Positions 40,670 through 51,606 of a stretch of DNA of 64,000 nt are shown piece by piece. Below the pieces are notes generated by a model, which ran no database searches, was not told the DNA's origin, and saw only the letters and a list, made by a program, of their open reading frames with translations. Both the position numbers and the translations under genes were made by a program. This DNA is from Hwanghaeella sp965227365 (GTDB taxonomy: Bacteria > Pseudomonadota > Alphaproteobacteria > UBA8366 > Aestuariispiraceae): contig NZ_OZ245754.1 in the NCBI RefSeq assembly GCF_965227365.1, positions 1,612,001-1,676,000 on the forward strand, read 5' to 3'. Positions within the stretch are counted from its first letter, which is position 1, and each line of letters begins with the position of its first letter.

Positions 40670-41447
40670 CAACCGGGGTGTCACGCCACATGAGGCGCCA
40701 AAGGTCGCGGACGGCTCGATGCTGTATCTGGACGGCGTGACGGTCAGTTTCGACGGGTTCAAGGCGCTGAACGCGCTTTCAATGATCATCAAGCCGGGTG
40801 AAATGCGGGCCATCATCGGCCCGAACGGCGCGGGCAAGACGACGATGATGGACGTCATCACCGGCAAGACCCGGCCCGACGAAGGGGATGTATTGTTCGA
40901 CGGGGGCGTGGACCTGACCAAACATGACGAGGCGGCCATCGCCTCCATGGGGATCGGCCGGAAATTCCAGAAGCCGACCGTCTTCGAGAGCCATACGGTC
41001 TATGACAACCTGATCCTGGCCCTGAAGCAGAACCGTACCGCACGGGCGACCTTGTTCGCGATGACGGGAAAGGCGGACGAGGACCGGATCGAGGAATTGC
41101 TGGACCTGACCCGGCTGACCGCGCAGCGCGACCTGTTGGCCGCAAACCTGTCGCACGGCCAGAAACAGTGGCTGGAAATCGGCATGCTGCTGGCGCAGGA
41201 CCCGCGCCTGCTGCTGGTCGACGAACCGGCCGCCGGCATGACCGATGCGGAAACGGCGGAGACGGCGGTACTGCTAAAGGAAATCGCCAAGTCGCATTCC
41301 GTCGTCGTCGTGGAACACGACATGGATTTCGTGCGCGACCTGGATGTGCGCGTCACCGTGCTGCATGAAGGCAGCGTGCTGGCCGAAGGGACATTGGACC
41401 AGGTCAGTTCGAACGAACGTGTCATCGAAGTCTATCTGGGGCGCTGA
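40662..41447 (+). CDS. urtD: Urea ABC transporter, ATPase UrtD
   Basis: 261 residues, LivG-type. Walker A is GPNGAGKTTMMD, the signature is NLSHGQKQWLEIGMLLAQDP, Walker B is LLLVDEPAAGM, and the H-loop is VVVEHDMDFV. The signature LSHGQ replaces the usual LSGGQ, as is normal for UrtD. It couples ATP hydrolysis to urea import with UrtE. It overlaps urtC by 8 bp. Confidence 0.95.
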   Translation: MTNNRGVTPHEAPKVADGSMLYLDGVTVSFDGFKALNALSMIIKPGEMRAIIGPNGAGKTTMMDVITGKTRPDEGDVLFDGGVDLTKHDEAAIASMGIGRKFQKPTVFESHTVYDNLILALKQNRTARATLFAMTGKADEDRIEELLDLTRLTAQRDLLAANLSHGQKQWLEIGMLLAQDPRLLLVDEPAAGMTDAETAETAVLLKEIAKSHSVVVVEHDMDFVRDLDVRVTVLHEGSVLAEGTLDQVSSNERVIEVYLGR

Positions 41448-41464
41448 GGACAGGGACGGGTATC

Positions 41465-42160
41465 ATGCTGGCGGTTGAGAATGTGGATCTGTTCTATGGC
41501 GCGGCCCAGGCGCTGAAATCGGTTTCCGTCGCGGCGGAACAGGGCAAGGTGACCTGCGTGCTGGGGCGCAACGGGGTCGGCAAGACCAGCCTGCTGAAGG
41601 CGATTGCCGGACAGCAGGCTGTCAGCGGCGGCAGCATTACCCTGGCGGGCGAGAACATCCTGTCGATGCGTCCCTATGACCGGGCGCGCAAGGGCATCGC
41701 CTATGTCCCGCAGGGGCGCGAAATCTTCCCGCTGCTGACGGTGCGGGAGAATCTGGAAACCGGCTATGCCTGTCTGGATCGAAAGACCCGGTTCGTGCCC
41801 GACGAGGTTTTCGAGCTGTTTCCCGTGTTGAAGGACATGCTGCGCCGGCGTGGCGGCGACCTGTCCGGCGGGCAGCAGCAGCAATTGGCGATCGGCCGGG
41901 CCCTGGTGATGCGGCCCAAACTGCTGATCCTGGACGAACCGACGGAAGGGATTCAGCCCTCGATCATCAAGGATATCGGGCGCGCCATCTCCTTCCTGCG
42001 GGATCGCGGGGATATGGCCATCGTGCTGGTCGAACAGTATTTTGACTTCGCCAAGGAGTTGGCGGACAGTTTCGCCGTCCTGGACAGAGGCGAAGTCGTC
42101 GCCTCCGGCGGACGGGAAGAGTTGGCGAATAGCGATGTACGACGGCACCTTACCGTCTGA
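41465..42160 (+). CDS. urtE: Urea ABC transporter, ATPase UrtE
   Basis: 231 residues, LivF-type. Walker A is GRNGVGKTSLLK, the signature is DLSGGQQQQLAIGRALVM, Walker B is LLILDEPTEGI, and the H-loop is VLVEQYFDF. It completes the urea importer. The last 26 bases overlap the start of ureD in another frame, tying uptake and urease maturation into one transcript. Confidence 0.95.
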   Translation: MLAVENVDLFYGAAQALKSVSVAAEQGKVTCVLGRNGVGKTSLLKAIAGQQAVSGGSITLAGENILSMRPYDRARKGIAYVPQGREIFPLLTVRENLETGYACLDRKTRFVPDEVFELFPVLKDMLRRRGGDLSGGQQQQLAIGRALVMRPKLLILDEPTEGIQPSIIKDIGRAISFLRDRGDMAIVLVEQYFDFAKELADSFAVLDRGEVVASGGREELANSDVRRHLTV

Positions 42161-42974
42161 TCAGGTAAAGAGATTTCAGCGCGTCAGCGCTTCCGCGGCC
42201 GTTACGATCCACCGCAAGGACGGCGCGGTCCGGCTGGGCCGCCTGTATCAGGCGGGCGCCGCCAAGATTCGCCTGCCCAAATCCTATGCATCGCACCGCG
42301 TCGACGTCACCCTGATCAATACCGCCGGCGGGTTGACCGGGGGCGATGTCTTCGAGGTCGCCGTCAGCGTCGATGACGGGGCCGCCGCCTGCGTCACCAC
42401 CCAGGCCTGCGAAAAGATCTATCGCAGCCTGGAAGGCGACGCGGCGGTCACGAACAGGCTTTCGGTCGGCGCCGGCGCGCGCCTTGCCTGGATGCCGCAG
42501 GAAACGATTTTCTACGACCGTGCCGCCCTGTTTCGGAAACTGGAAGCGGCGGTTCATCCGGACGGTTCGCTGTTCGCGCTGGAACCGATGGTCTTCGGCC
42601 GCGCGGCGATGGGGGAGACGGTGAAGCACGGCGCCCTCCGCGATGCCTGGACCGTCCGACGCGGCGATGCCCTGGCCTATGCGGAACGGTCGAGCCTGAC
42701 CGGAGAGATCGTCGGCGCGCTGGCCCGGCCCGGCATCATGCGGGCGGCGACGGCCTATGCGTCCGGCGTTTACATCGGACCGGAAATGGAACGGGTTCGC
42801 GACGCGATCCGCGCGGTGAAGGAACCGGAGGGCGTCACTGCCGGGGCGAGCATCATGGGCAAAGCGGTCACCATCCGCTGTGTGGCGTCGGACGGCATGG
42901 CGCTCAGGCGCTGGATCGCCAAAGCCTATCGCGCCGCCTGGGGCGAGGAACTGCCCCGGGTTTGGGGATGTTAG
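42135..42974 (+). CDS. ureD: Urease accessory protein UreD
   Basis: 279 residues from the ATG at 42135; the frame extends to 42042, but the earlier ATG lies deep inside urtE. Conserved blocks are VTLINTAGGLTGGD, VTTQACEKIYRS, the WMPQETIFYDRAAL segment and EPMVFGRAAMGE. UreD is the scaffold that docks UreFG onto apo-urease for nickel insertion. The 71-bp gap to ureA is the largest internal gap of the urease part. Confidence 0.93.
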   Translation: MYDGTLPSDQVKRFQRVSASAAVTIHRKDGAVRLGRLYQAGAAKIRLPKSYASHRVDVTLINTAGGLTGGDVFEVAVSVDDGAAACVTTQACEKIYRSLEGDAAVTNRLSVGAGARLAWMPQETIFYDRAALFRKLEAAVHPDGSLFALEPMVFGRAAMGETVKHGALRDAWTVRRGDALAYAERSSLTGEIVGALARPGIMRAATAYASGVYIGPEMERVRDAIRAVKEPEGVTAGASIMGKAVTIRCVASDGMALRRWIAKAYRAAWGEELPRVWGC

Positions 42975-43045
42975 GCCCGTGGGGATGTCAGGCCTTTTGG
43001 GATGTTGAAGATGATTAGGGAAAAACGGGAAGCGGGAGAGAATGC

Positions 43046-43348
43046 ATGAACCTGACCCCGAGGGAGAAGGACAAGCTGCTGATATCCATGGCCGCCATGG
43101 TGGCGCGCCGGCGGCTTGAACGCGGCGTGAAGCTGAACCATCCAGAGGCGATTGCGCTGATCACGGATTTCGTGGTCGAAGGCGCGCGGGACGGGCGGTC
43201 CGTCGCCGACCTGATGGAGGCGGGCGCGCATGTCATCACCCGCGATCAGGTGATGGAGGGCGTGGCGGAGATGATCCACGACGTCCAGGTCGAGGCGACC
43301 TTCCCGGACGGCACCAAACTGGTGACCGTCCATGAACCGATCCGTTGA
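43046..43348 (+). CDS. ureA: Urease gamma subunit
   Basis: 100 residues, the standard size. It begins MNLTPREKDKLLISMAAMVA, followed by LNHPEAIALITDFVVEGARD and VMEGVAEMIHDVQVEATFPD. It is one of the three structural subunits of urease, which hydrolyses urea to ammonia and carbamate in the cytoplasm. An AGGGA-like site precedes the start, and the stop lies 16 bp before the ureB start. Confidence 0.97.
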   Translation: MNLTPREKDKLLISMAAMVARRRLERGVKLNHPEAIALITDFVVEGARDGRSVADLMEAGAHVITRDQVMEGVAEMIHDVQVEATFPDGTKLVTVHEPIR

Positions 43349-43364
43349 TAAGGGAGGCGCGACA

Positions 43365-43670
43365 ATGATTCCAGGCGAACTCTTTCCCAAGGACGGGGAA
43401 ATCGAACTGAACGCGGGCGCCGAGGCGGTGACGCTTTCGGTTTCCAATACCGGCGACCGGCCGGTGCAGGTCGGGTCCCACTATCATTTCTATGAAACGA
43501 ATACCGGGCTGGATTTCGACCGGGAAAAGGCGCGGGGCATGCGCCTCGACATCGCCGCCGGGACCGCCGTGCGGTTCGAACCGGGCCAGACGCGTGAAGT
43601 GACGCTGGTGCCGTTCGCCGGCGCGCGGCGGGTCTTCGGCTTCAATCAGAAAATCATGGGCGATCTCTAA
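43365..43670 (+). CDS. ureB: Urease beta subunit
   Basis: 101 residues from the ATG at 43365 (GGGAGG upstream), reading MIPGELFPKDGEIELN; the in-frame ATG at 43332 would overlap ureA and add non-family residues. VSNTGDRPVQVGSHYHFYE and MRLDIAAGTAVRFEPGQ are diagnostic. It forms the (UreABC)3 core with the neighbouring subunits. No fusion to UreA is seen, unlike Helicobacter. Confidence 0.96.
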   Translation: MIPGELFPKDGEIELNAGAEAVTLSVSNTGDRPVQVGSHYHFYETNTGLDFDREKARGMRLDIAAGTAVRFEPGQTREVTLVPFAGARRVFGFNQKIMGDL

Positions 43671-43688
43671 GCCAGGGGAGGGATTAAC

Positions 43689-45401
<1,713 letters not shown>

Positions 45402-45449
45402 TGGACCGGCCTTACGCTGGGTCGATGTTGGGAAAACCAAGGAGTATTC

Positions 45450-45995
45450 ATGATTAGAGCGGTTACGGTACTGGAACGGGGCACATGGGACGGCGAGGTC
45501 GTTGACACGGTGGTGCTGGATTACGATGCGCGCCACCGCCGGCGCATCGCCATGCAGGGCGTGCACGGGCTCGGCTTCCTGCTCGATCTGCCCCGTCCGG
45601 TGGCGATTTCCTCCGGTGACGCGCTGCGGCTGGAGGACGGCCGCCTCGTCGCGGTCCAGGCGGCGGAAGAGAAGCTGCTGGAAGTGACCTGCGACAACCG
45701 GCACGACCTGATGCGGGTGGCCTGGCATCTGGGCAACCGGCATCTGCCGACCGAAATCCACGAAAGCGCCGTCTTCATCCGTTACGACCATGTGATCGAG
45801 GAGATGCTGAAGGGCCTCGGCGCCTGGACGACGGTGGTGACGCGGCCGTTTCAGCCGGAAGGCGGGGCCTATGGCCAGGGAACCGTGATGGGACACAGTC
45901 ACGGCCCGCACGACCATGGCCATGATCACGCGCACAGCCACGATCACGGGCATGCGCACGGGCATACACACGGGCATCACCACGGCCATGCCTGA
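45450..45995 (+). CDS. ureE: Urease accessory protein UreE with His-rich tail
   Basis: 181 residues. The N-terminal peptide-binding domain and the metal domain (VTCDNRHDLMRVAWHLGNRHLP) are followed by a C-terminal tail of about 35 residues with more than 15 His, alternating with Gly, Asp and Ala. UreE is a nickel metallochaperone that delivers Ni to UreG. The long tail suggests added nickel storage. Its stop overlaps the ureF start. Confidence 0.95.
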   Translation: MIRAVTVLERGTWDGEVVDTVVLDYDARHRRRIAMQGVHGLGFLLDLPRPVAISSGDALRLEDGRLVAVQAAEEKLLEVTCDNRHDLMRVAWHLGNRHLPTEIHESAVFIRYDHVIEEMLKGLGAWTTVVTRPFQPEGGAYGQGTVMGHSHGPHDHGHDHAHSHDHGHAHGHTHGHHHGHA

Positions 45996-46673
45996 CGCGT
46001 CTTCCCTGCTGCGGCTGATGACCTGGATGTCGCCGTCCTTCCCGGTCGGCGCCTTCACCTATTCCCACGGGCTGGAATGGGCGGTCGAGCAGGGCGAGGT
46101 GAGGGACGCGGAAAGTCTGCGCCTGTGGCTGCTGGATGTGCTGCATCACGGGGCAGGCCGCAGCGACGCGGTGCTGATGGCGGAGGCTTGGCGGCGGGTG
46201 AGTGATGCTGACCCCGAAGCCGAACTGGCCGACCTCGTCGATCTGGCCCTGGCCCTGAACCCCAGCGAGGAACGCCTGCTGGAATCCGAAAGCCAGGGAA
46301 AGGCCTTCGTGAAGGCGGCGCTGGCCGGCTGGCCGGTCTTCGAGGGCAGCGGCGCGGATTTGGCCGCGGATGTGAAACGTGCGCCCTATCCGGTCGCGGT
46401 CGGCGCGGTGGCGGGCCTGACCGGGATCGCGCTGGAACAGGCTCTGGCGGCCTTCCTGCACGGCGTCGTCGCCAATCTGATCTCCGCCGGGGTGCGGCTG
46501 GTGCCGCTGGGGCAGAGCGACGGCATCCGCGTGCTGGCGGCGCTGGAGGCCGAGGTGATCGCGCGGGCCGAATGGGCCGCGAAAGCAGGGTTTGAGGAAT
46601 TGGGCGGTTTCGCGCCGCTGATCGACATCGCGTCGATGAAACATGAAACACAGTATACGAGGTTGTTCAGATC

Positions 46674-46677
<4 letters not shown>
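45988..46677 (+). CDS. ureF: Urease accessory protein UreF
   Basis: 229 residues from the ATG at 45988, which overlaps the ureE stop; an upstream in-frame ATG at 45916 would run through the His-tail region in another frame. Family blocks are SFPVGAFTYSHGLEWAVEQG and LLDVLHHGAGRSDAVL. UreF gates GTP hydrolysis by UreG in the UreDFG complex. Its stop overlaps the ureG ATG. Confidence 0.93.
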
Positions 46678-47330
<653 letters not shown>

Positions 47331-47347
47331 TCCCAACGCTGAGCGCC

Positions 47348-47401
47348 ATAGGTCATTGACACACCCTTTCTGCTTGCCAAATATAGGTCATTGACCTATA
47401 T
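47348..47401 (+). promoter_or_regulatory. Operator/promoter of the toxin-antitoxin operon
   Basis: Bases 47381-47390 (ATATAGGTCA) and 47392-47401 (TGACCTATAT) form a perfect 10-bp palindrome around one T. A partial direct copy, ATAGGTCATTGAC, lies 35 bp upstream at 47348-47360. TTGACA at 47356-47361 could be a -35 element, with the palindrome covering the -10 region. The position, 7 bp before the toxin start, fits autorepression by the antitoxin. Confidence 0.75.
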
Positions 47402-47408
47402 AAAATCA

Positions 47409-47752
47409 TGGCGAAAGCGCTCATCACCGTTGTCGAAACGGCCAGCTTCAAGGCGGCGGCAAAAGGCGTCCTTACGGCTGAGGAAACAAGCGGGTTGATC
47501 AATGATCTGGCTGCAAACCCGGAAAGCGGTGTCGTTATCGTCGGCGGGTCGGGAATCCGGAAGGTGCGGGTTTCGGCCAAGGGGAAGGGCAAGAGCGGCG
47601 GTGCCCGCGTGATCTATTACTATCACGACAACAGTATCCCCATCTTTCTGCTGACCGTTTTCGCCAAGAACGAAAAGGACAATCTGTCCGACGCTGAAAA
47701 GGCGGCGCTGGCGAAAGTCGCGCGCGCGATCAAGGAGACCTACAATGGCTAA
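47409..47752 (+). CDS. Type II toxin, RelE/HigB superfamily
   Basis: About 114 residues from the ATG at 47408-47410 (MAKALITVVETASFKAAAKG). Motifs are GVVIVGGSGIRKVRVSAKGKGKSGGARVIYYY (as successive strands) and FLLTVFAKNEKDNLSDAEK, typical of the RelE-like toxins paired with a downstream XRE antitoxin. The predicted action is ribosome-dependent mRNA cleavage. The gene overlaps the antitoxin by 8 bp. The toxin-first order is that of HigBA. Confidence 0.85.
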
Positions 47753-48047
47753 AGCCTTCGACAAGATCATGGACGGTTTGACCGACGCCTTAGCCTATGC
47801 GGAAGGCGACAAAAAGCGCGGTAAGGCGCATCAGGTTGCCGTCGACGTTCCGGACGTGAAAGCGATCCGGGAATCGACCGGTCTATCGCAAACCAAGTTC
47901 GCGGAAACCTACCTGCTCAGCGCCGACAATATCCGCCAATGGGAACAAGGCCGGCGCCAACCCGACCGCTCCGCGCGTGTGCTGCTGCACCTCATCGCCA
48001 AGGACCCAGCCGGCGTTGCCGAAGATCTGTCAGAACTTCGAGCGTAA
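47745..48047 (+). CDS. XRE-family antitoxin (HigA/NadS-like)
   Basis: 100 residues. The helix-turn-helix at ~40-90 reads AIRESTGLSQTKFAETYLLS then NIRQWEQGRRQPDRSARVLL. A short charged N-terminal region (KIMDGLTDALAYAEGDKKRG) probably binds the toxin. It should neutralise the upstream toxin and repress the operon through the palindrome at 47381-47401. It overlaps the toxin gene by 8 bp. Confidence 0.88.
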   Translation: MAKAFDKIMDGLTDALAYAEGDKKRGKAHQVAVDVPDVKAIRESTGLSQTKFAETYLLSADNIRQWEQGRRQPDRSARVLLHLIAKDPAGVAEDLSELRA

Positions 48048-48108
48048 AAAGTAAACCGTCACCTTTATTCAGTAATCCACCCCGTAACGCCCATTCAAGG
48101 AGACGAGC

Positions 48109-48768
48109 GTGAGCGATAGTTTTGCAGGCGAACTTTTTCCAGACGGACTTCCAGGGGATGTCAGCTTCGTTACGGACGAAGCCGCGTTGCGCGCGATGCA
48201 CAAGGAGCCGATGAGCCGGTCGACCGACAAGGTGCTGCCGGCACTCGACCAGCATTGCCGGGCGATCATTGCAAAATCGCCGTTTTGCCTGATCTCGTCC
48301 CAAAGCGACGACGGGGCCGATATTTCCCCGCGCGGTGACCCGCCGGGTTTCGTTCGGGTCATCGATGATACCCATTTGCTGCTGCCCGATCGGGTCGGCA
48401 ACAACCGGCTCGACAACGCGGCGAACCTGCTGAAAAACCCGAAAATCGGTATGCTGTTCCTGGTACCCGGTATGAATGAGACATTGCGCGTGAACGGTCT
48501 CGCCCGGATTACCGACGACCGCCGTCTTCTCGATCCCTGCGCCGTGAAGGGCCGCGCGCCGATTACCGGCCTGCTGATTACGGTGCGCGAGGCCTTCGTG
48601 CACTGCGCAAAGGCCTTGCAGCGATCCGACCTCTGGAACCCCGATGTCCAGATTCAGCGGAACGCGTTGCCGAGTTATGCAACGATGCTGGTCGACCATT
48701 GCGAAGGCCTGACCCAGGCGGAATCGGACCGTCAGGGCAAGATCATGGCCGAGAGGGGGCTTTACTAA
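48109..48768 (+). CDS. Pyridoxamine-5'-phosphate-oxidase-family (flavin-binding split-barrel) protein
   Basis: 219 residues from the GTG at 48109, six bases after AAGGAG. Motifs include FCLISSQSDDGADISPRGDPPGFVRVIDD, read in segments, and LLPDRVGNNRLDNAANLLKNPKIGMLF, matching the flavin-dependent subfamily of the split-barrel fold. It may bind FMN or F420 and reduce an unknown substrate. It lies between the toxin-antitoxin pair and the AAA gene and has chromosomal-like composition. Confidence 0.82.
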   Translation: MSDSFAGELFPDGLPGDVSFVTDEAALRAMHKEPMSRSTDKVLPALDQHCRAIIAKSPFCLISSQSDDGADISPRGDPPGFVRVIDDTHLLLPDRVGNNRLDNAANLLKNPKIGMLFLVPGMNETLRVNGLARITDDRRLLDPCAVKGRAPITGLLITVREAFVHCAKALQRSDLWNPDVQIQRNALPSYATMLVDHCEGLTQAESDRQGKIMAERGLY

Positions 48769-48855
48769 GCGGCGCGCGCCCTCTCAGACGATACGGGGCC
48801 GTCCACATATGTCACCGTTATCCAAAAGACGTTGAAACGCCCTTCACTGTATAAC

Positions 48856-50466
48856 TCATCCGAAGATGTCCCGTTTCAAATCCGTGTAGACCTGCATCCC
48901 CTCTCGGACTAGCGGGGCAAGGGTTGAGCGACAAAACTCCTTGGCGTTGTTCCCGCACGCGGTCAAATGAAGGTGGTGTTTTGTGGCGTTGTAGATTTCC
49001 CCAGATGCCGGTTTGAGATCATCTGCTGCTGCGCCCCGTGCTTGCGAATCTGTAACTAAGGCGACTTTTTGAGCTAGTAGAGCGTTTGCCTCTTCAGGCT
49101 TTCCATGTCCCGCACAAAGCGCCGTTAGAACCTCATCATCGAAAAGATAGGATTCAAGATTGCGGCGGGAGAGAACCCGAACCCCTTCGCCTTCCAAGTC
49201 CGCAATTTCTTCCGGTGACCTGTCATCTCGGTCGATTACCCGAATCACATTTGTCCCCGAAGAAAGGACCTTGATCTCTCGCAACAATGCAAGTCGGTCT
49301 CGGCGCACAGTTTCTGCGTCACCGGCGGAAACAAATGTGGTGTCCGGAAATTGATCACCAAAAATTTTGTCGTAGCACTTTGCGTCATGGTCAGCATTCC
49401 GGCCTGAACCAGGGACGTTGGGTGCCCCCTCGCAAATGACGACCTGACGAGGGGCGATTAATTCCGCCAAATCATCAAGGGCGACGTTCAGGACGCGCCC
49501 CCAAAAATCACGGTTTACTGCGACGGGTATCAGTGTTTGGGGCTGATCAAAATCGATACCATCAAAGTCATAGAAATAGACTGTGTCTGGATATTGGTCA
49601 GCAAGATCCCGCGCTCGCCGCATCATCCCTAAAGAGTGCGTGGAAATCCAAAGTTGTGAGGAACCGGGTATCAAATTGTACAATTCCTCAAGTAATGCGC
49701 CTTGAAGCCGGGTGTTCATATGGGCTTCAGGTTCGTCAATACAGAAAACCGTGTTATCGAATTCACGTTTTTTGACAATCAAGTCCAACACTAAATCAAA
49801 AGAAGCTTTTTCACCTCCGGATAGGTTCTTGTACAAGAATCCTGAACTGGCTCCCTTGTTGAAGCGGAATGAGCCTTTCGATAGAGGGTTGCCGAGGCTG
49901 TTAAGAACCAACCCAGGGAAGAGGCGTTGCATGATACTCTTGAGTTCGCCGATACTTTCCTGGCGGTATTCTGCAAAGGTCTTATTCTCATCACCTGTTT
50001 CATAAAGGTCTTCTAGGCCCTTTGATGCGAGCCTGTGGTAGTTTTTGCTGACGGTCGCATCATTCTCTATGACACGCTGGATCCTGTCTTCATCTAGTGC
50101 CGATTCAATCCTGTTCAGGCCGTTTACCTCGAAATCTGGCTGATTTCGGTATGCAGACCGGACGTAGACGGCCTTCTTTCGTTCAATTCGGTCTGTTGGC
50201 TGTGCGCCATAAAAGTCAACCTGTACAGACTGGTTCCATTTCAGGTCGGGTTCGCCAGTTTGCTTGACATAGTATAGAGAGTCCCAATTGTGCCCGCGCT
50301 CAGACCAAGAAAACTTGTACCAAGTATACAGTGCATCGAAGAAGGAAGACTTTCCGCAGCCGTTCGGACCAGCCAACAAAACAAGCTTCGCTGTTTCGGG
50401 TAAGCCCTCCACCGTTAAATCTGTGAAACGTTTGAAGCGGTTCAGTTTAATCTGCCTAATTTTCAT
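48856..50466 (-). CDS. ABC-type AAA ATPase fused to TOPRIM/DUF4435-like domain (OLD/PARIS-like, possible defence protein)
   Basis: 536 residues. Walker A is LAGPNGCGKSSFFDAL near residue 35. The ABC signature is LSGGEKASFDLVLD, Walker B is TVFCIDEPEAH, and the switch His is in LWISTHSLGMM. The C-terminal ~200 residues have VVICEG, CYDKIF, a DxD-type RVIDRDDRS and RRNLESYLFDDEVL, the layout of DUF4435/TOPRIM nucleases. ATPase plus TOPRIM domains occur in OLD nucleases and in PARIS anti-phage systems (AriA+AriB, sometimes fused). The gene is markedly A+T-richer than the chromosome. A defence role is inference. Confidence 0.8.
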   Translation of the reverse strand: MKIRQIKLNRFKRFTDLTVEGLPETAKLVLLAGPNGCGKSSFFDALYTWYKFSWSERGHNWDSLYYVKQTGEPDLKWNQSVQVDFYGAQPTDRIERKKAVYVRSAYRNQPDFEVNGLNRIESALDEDRIQRVIENDATVSKNYHRLASKGLEDLYETGDENKTFAEYRQESIGELKSIMQRLFPGLVLNSLGNPLSKGSFRFNKGASSGFLYKNLSGGEKASFDLVLDLIVKKREFDNTVFCIDEPEAHMNTRLQGALLEELYNLIPGSSQLWISTHSLGMMRRARDLADQYPDTVYFYDFDGIDFDQPQTLIPVAVNRDFWGRVLNVALDDLAELIAPRQVVICEGAPNVPGSGRNADHDAKCYDKIFGDQFPDTTFVSAGDAETVRRDRLALLREIKVLSSGTNVIRVIDRDDRSPEEIADLEGEGVRVLSRRNLESYLFDDEVLTALCAGHGKPEEANALLAQKVALVTDSQARGAAADDLKPASGEIYNATKHHLHLTACGNNAKEFCRSTLAPLVREGMQVYTDLKRDIFG

Positions 50467-50919
50467 GCTTCTGCCCCCTTTCTTTCGGACCTAGGGTAAC
50501 CAGTTTCGATGGCATTGCAGTTTTTTGGTTCACTAGCTGAAAGCACAAGACTTGGGCCTACGGTGGCAGTTTATTCAGTTGTTGTTAGATAATGTTCGGA
50601 TGGAAGACTTCACAAGGATGTTGGATAGTTTTGTAAACTGTCACTTTAATCCCTCAGCAGATACGGCTTCAGTTTTTTCCACTGTCGCATTATCCGAGGC
50701 CAAAATTTGTAAATTCTCATATGGGATCGCTACCCTAGACAGGCTGCAAAATAGTACCATAAGTTTATAATCTGTAGGAAAAGAGATTGGCCGCAACACT
50801 TCTTCACATAGGACAACGGCGACAGTTTATGGACAACGGTGACAGTTTACTCTTTTTCCGTGGACAACGGTGACAGTTTACTCTTTTTCCGAAAGTTGAC
50901 TGTTACCGCACTCAAACCG
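50467..50919. other. A+T-rich gap with repeats, no supported gene
   Basis: About 450 bp lying upstream of the AAA gene. A 72-codon frame (50552-50770) has no ribosome-binding site and no recognisable domain. The notable content is copies of the core GTGACAGTTTAC: inverted at 50633-50644 and direct at 50839-50850 and 50870-50881. Confidence 0.5.
50810..50891 (+). repeat. 31-bp tandem repeat, two full copies and one partial
   Basis: Bases 50830-50860 and 50861-50891 are identical 31-bp units that begin TGGACAACGGTGACAGTTTA. A degenerate partial unit occupies 50810-50829. The core resembles ends of some insertion sequences, so it may be a relic rather than a functional site. Confidence 0.85.
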
Positions 50920-51480
50920 TCAGCTCAGTTTACCTGCTCTTTTCAAAGCGGTCTCAGTCTTCACTTGCATTCTCACGATGGAGTCATCTGCAAGGCTTTC
51001 CAGGGGCTTCGTAACGTCGAGCCAGGCGAGGTCGTTCGATTCCGTGCCGACAGTGAAATCCCTGTCGCCGGCCTGTATCAAAAACCTGAAATCGTAGTGG
51101 TAGTGGGCCGGCGTGCCCTTTCTCTCCGGGATGAGATGGACGTCGATATCGAACAGGGTCTCATCGAGCAGATCCATTTTGGAAATGCCGCTTTCTTCCC
51201 GCGCTTCACGAAGCGCAGCCGCTTGTATTGAAACGTCGTTCTCCACGTGGCCGCCAAGCTGCAGCCACCGGCCGAGCTTCTTGTGGTGGGTGAGTAGGAC
51301 GGCGTTTAGATCGGGGGACAGGATCCAGGCCGATGCCGTGACATGGCCTTCCAAGGTCTCCCTGCTTGCGCAGTTGGCTGTGCGGCTTACGAAACCGAGC
51401 GTATTTTCCCGATGGTCTTCTTCCGTCGCGTCGGCGGGCACATGGTTCCGGAGCAAGTCAATCAAGTGTCGCTGCATCAT
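50920..51480 (-). CDS. Nudix hydrolase
   Basis: 186 residues. The Nudix box is complete: GGHVENDVSIQAAALREARE then ESGI, giving Gx5Ex7REUXEEXGU. The flanking beta strands include TASAWILSPDLNAVLLTHHKKLGRWLQL. Members hydrolyse nucleoside diphosphate-linked substrates; the specific one is unknown. The gene ends close to the tandem repeats and begins 62 bp from the left end of the IS element. Start choice between ATG 51480 and ATG 51477 is unclear. Confidence 0.85.
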   Translation of the reverse strand: MMQRHLIDLLRNHVPADATEEDHRENTLGFVSRTANCASRETLEGHVTASAWILSPDLNAVLLTHHKKLGRWLQLGGHVENDVSIQAAALREAREESGISKMDLLDETLFDIDVHLIPERKGTPAHYHYDFRFLIQAGDRDFTVGTESNDLAWLDVTKPLESLADDSIVRMQVKTETALKRAGKLS

Positions 51481-51606
51481 TTTCCCAGCATTTCATCTTA
51501 CAACAATCGGGTTACAGGAAGGTGGGGTGTCTTGTTAGCGGTTGTCCTGAGACCCTGAACTTCCTCCATTTTAGAGTAGAGTCCGTCACCGTGAAGGAGA
51601 CGGAAC

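Noticed and set aside
50552..50770. 72-codon frame in the gap upstream of the AAA gene
   Set aside because: No ribosome-binding site and no recognisable domain; the region contains IS-like repeats.
50810..50891. Tandem 31-bp repeats as a CRISPR array
   Set aside because: Units are directly contiguous without spacers, and no cas gene is present.
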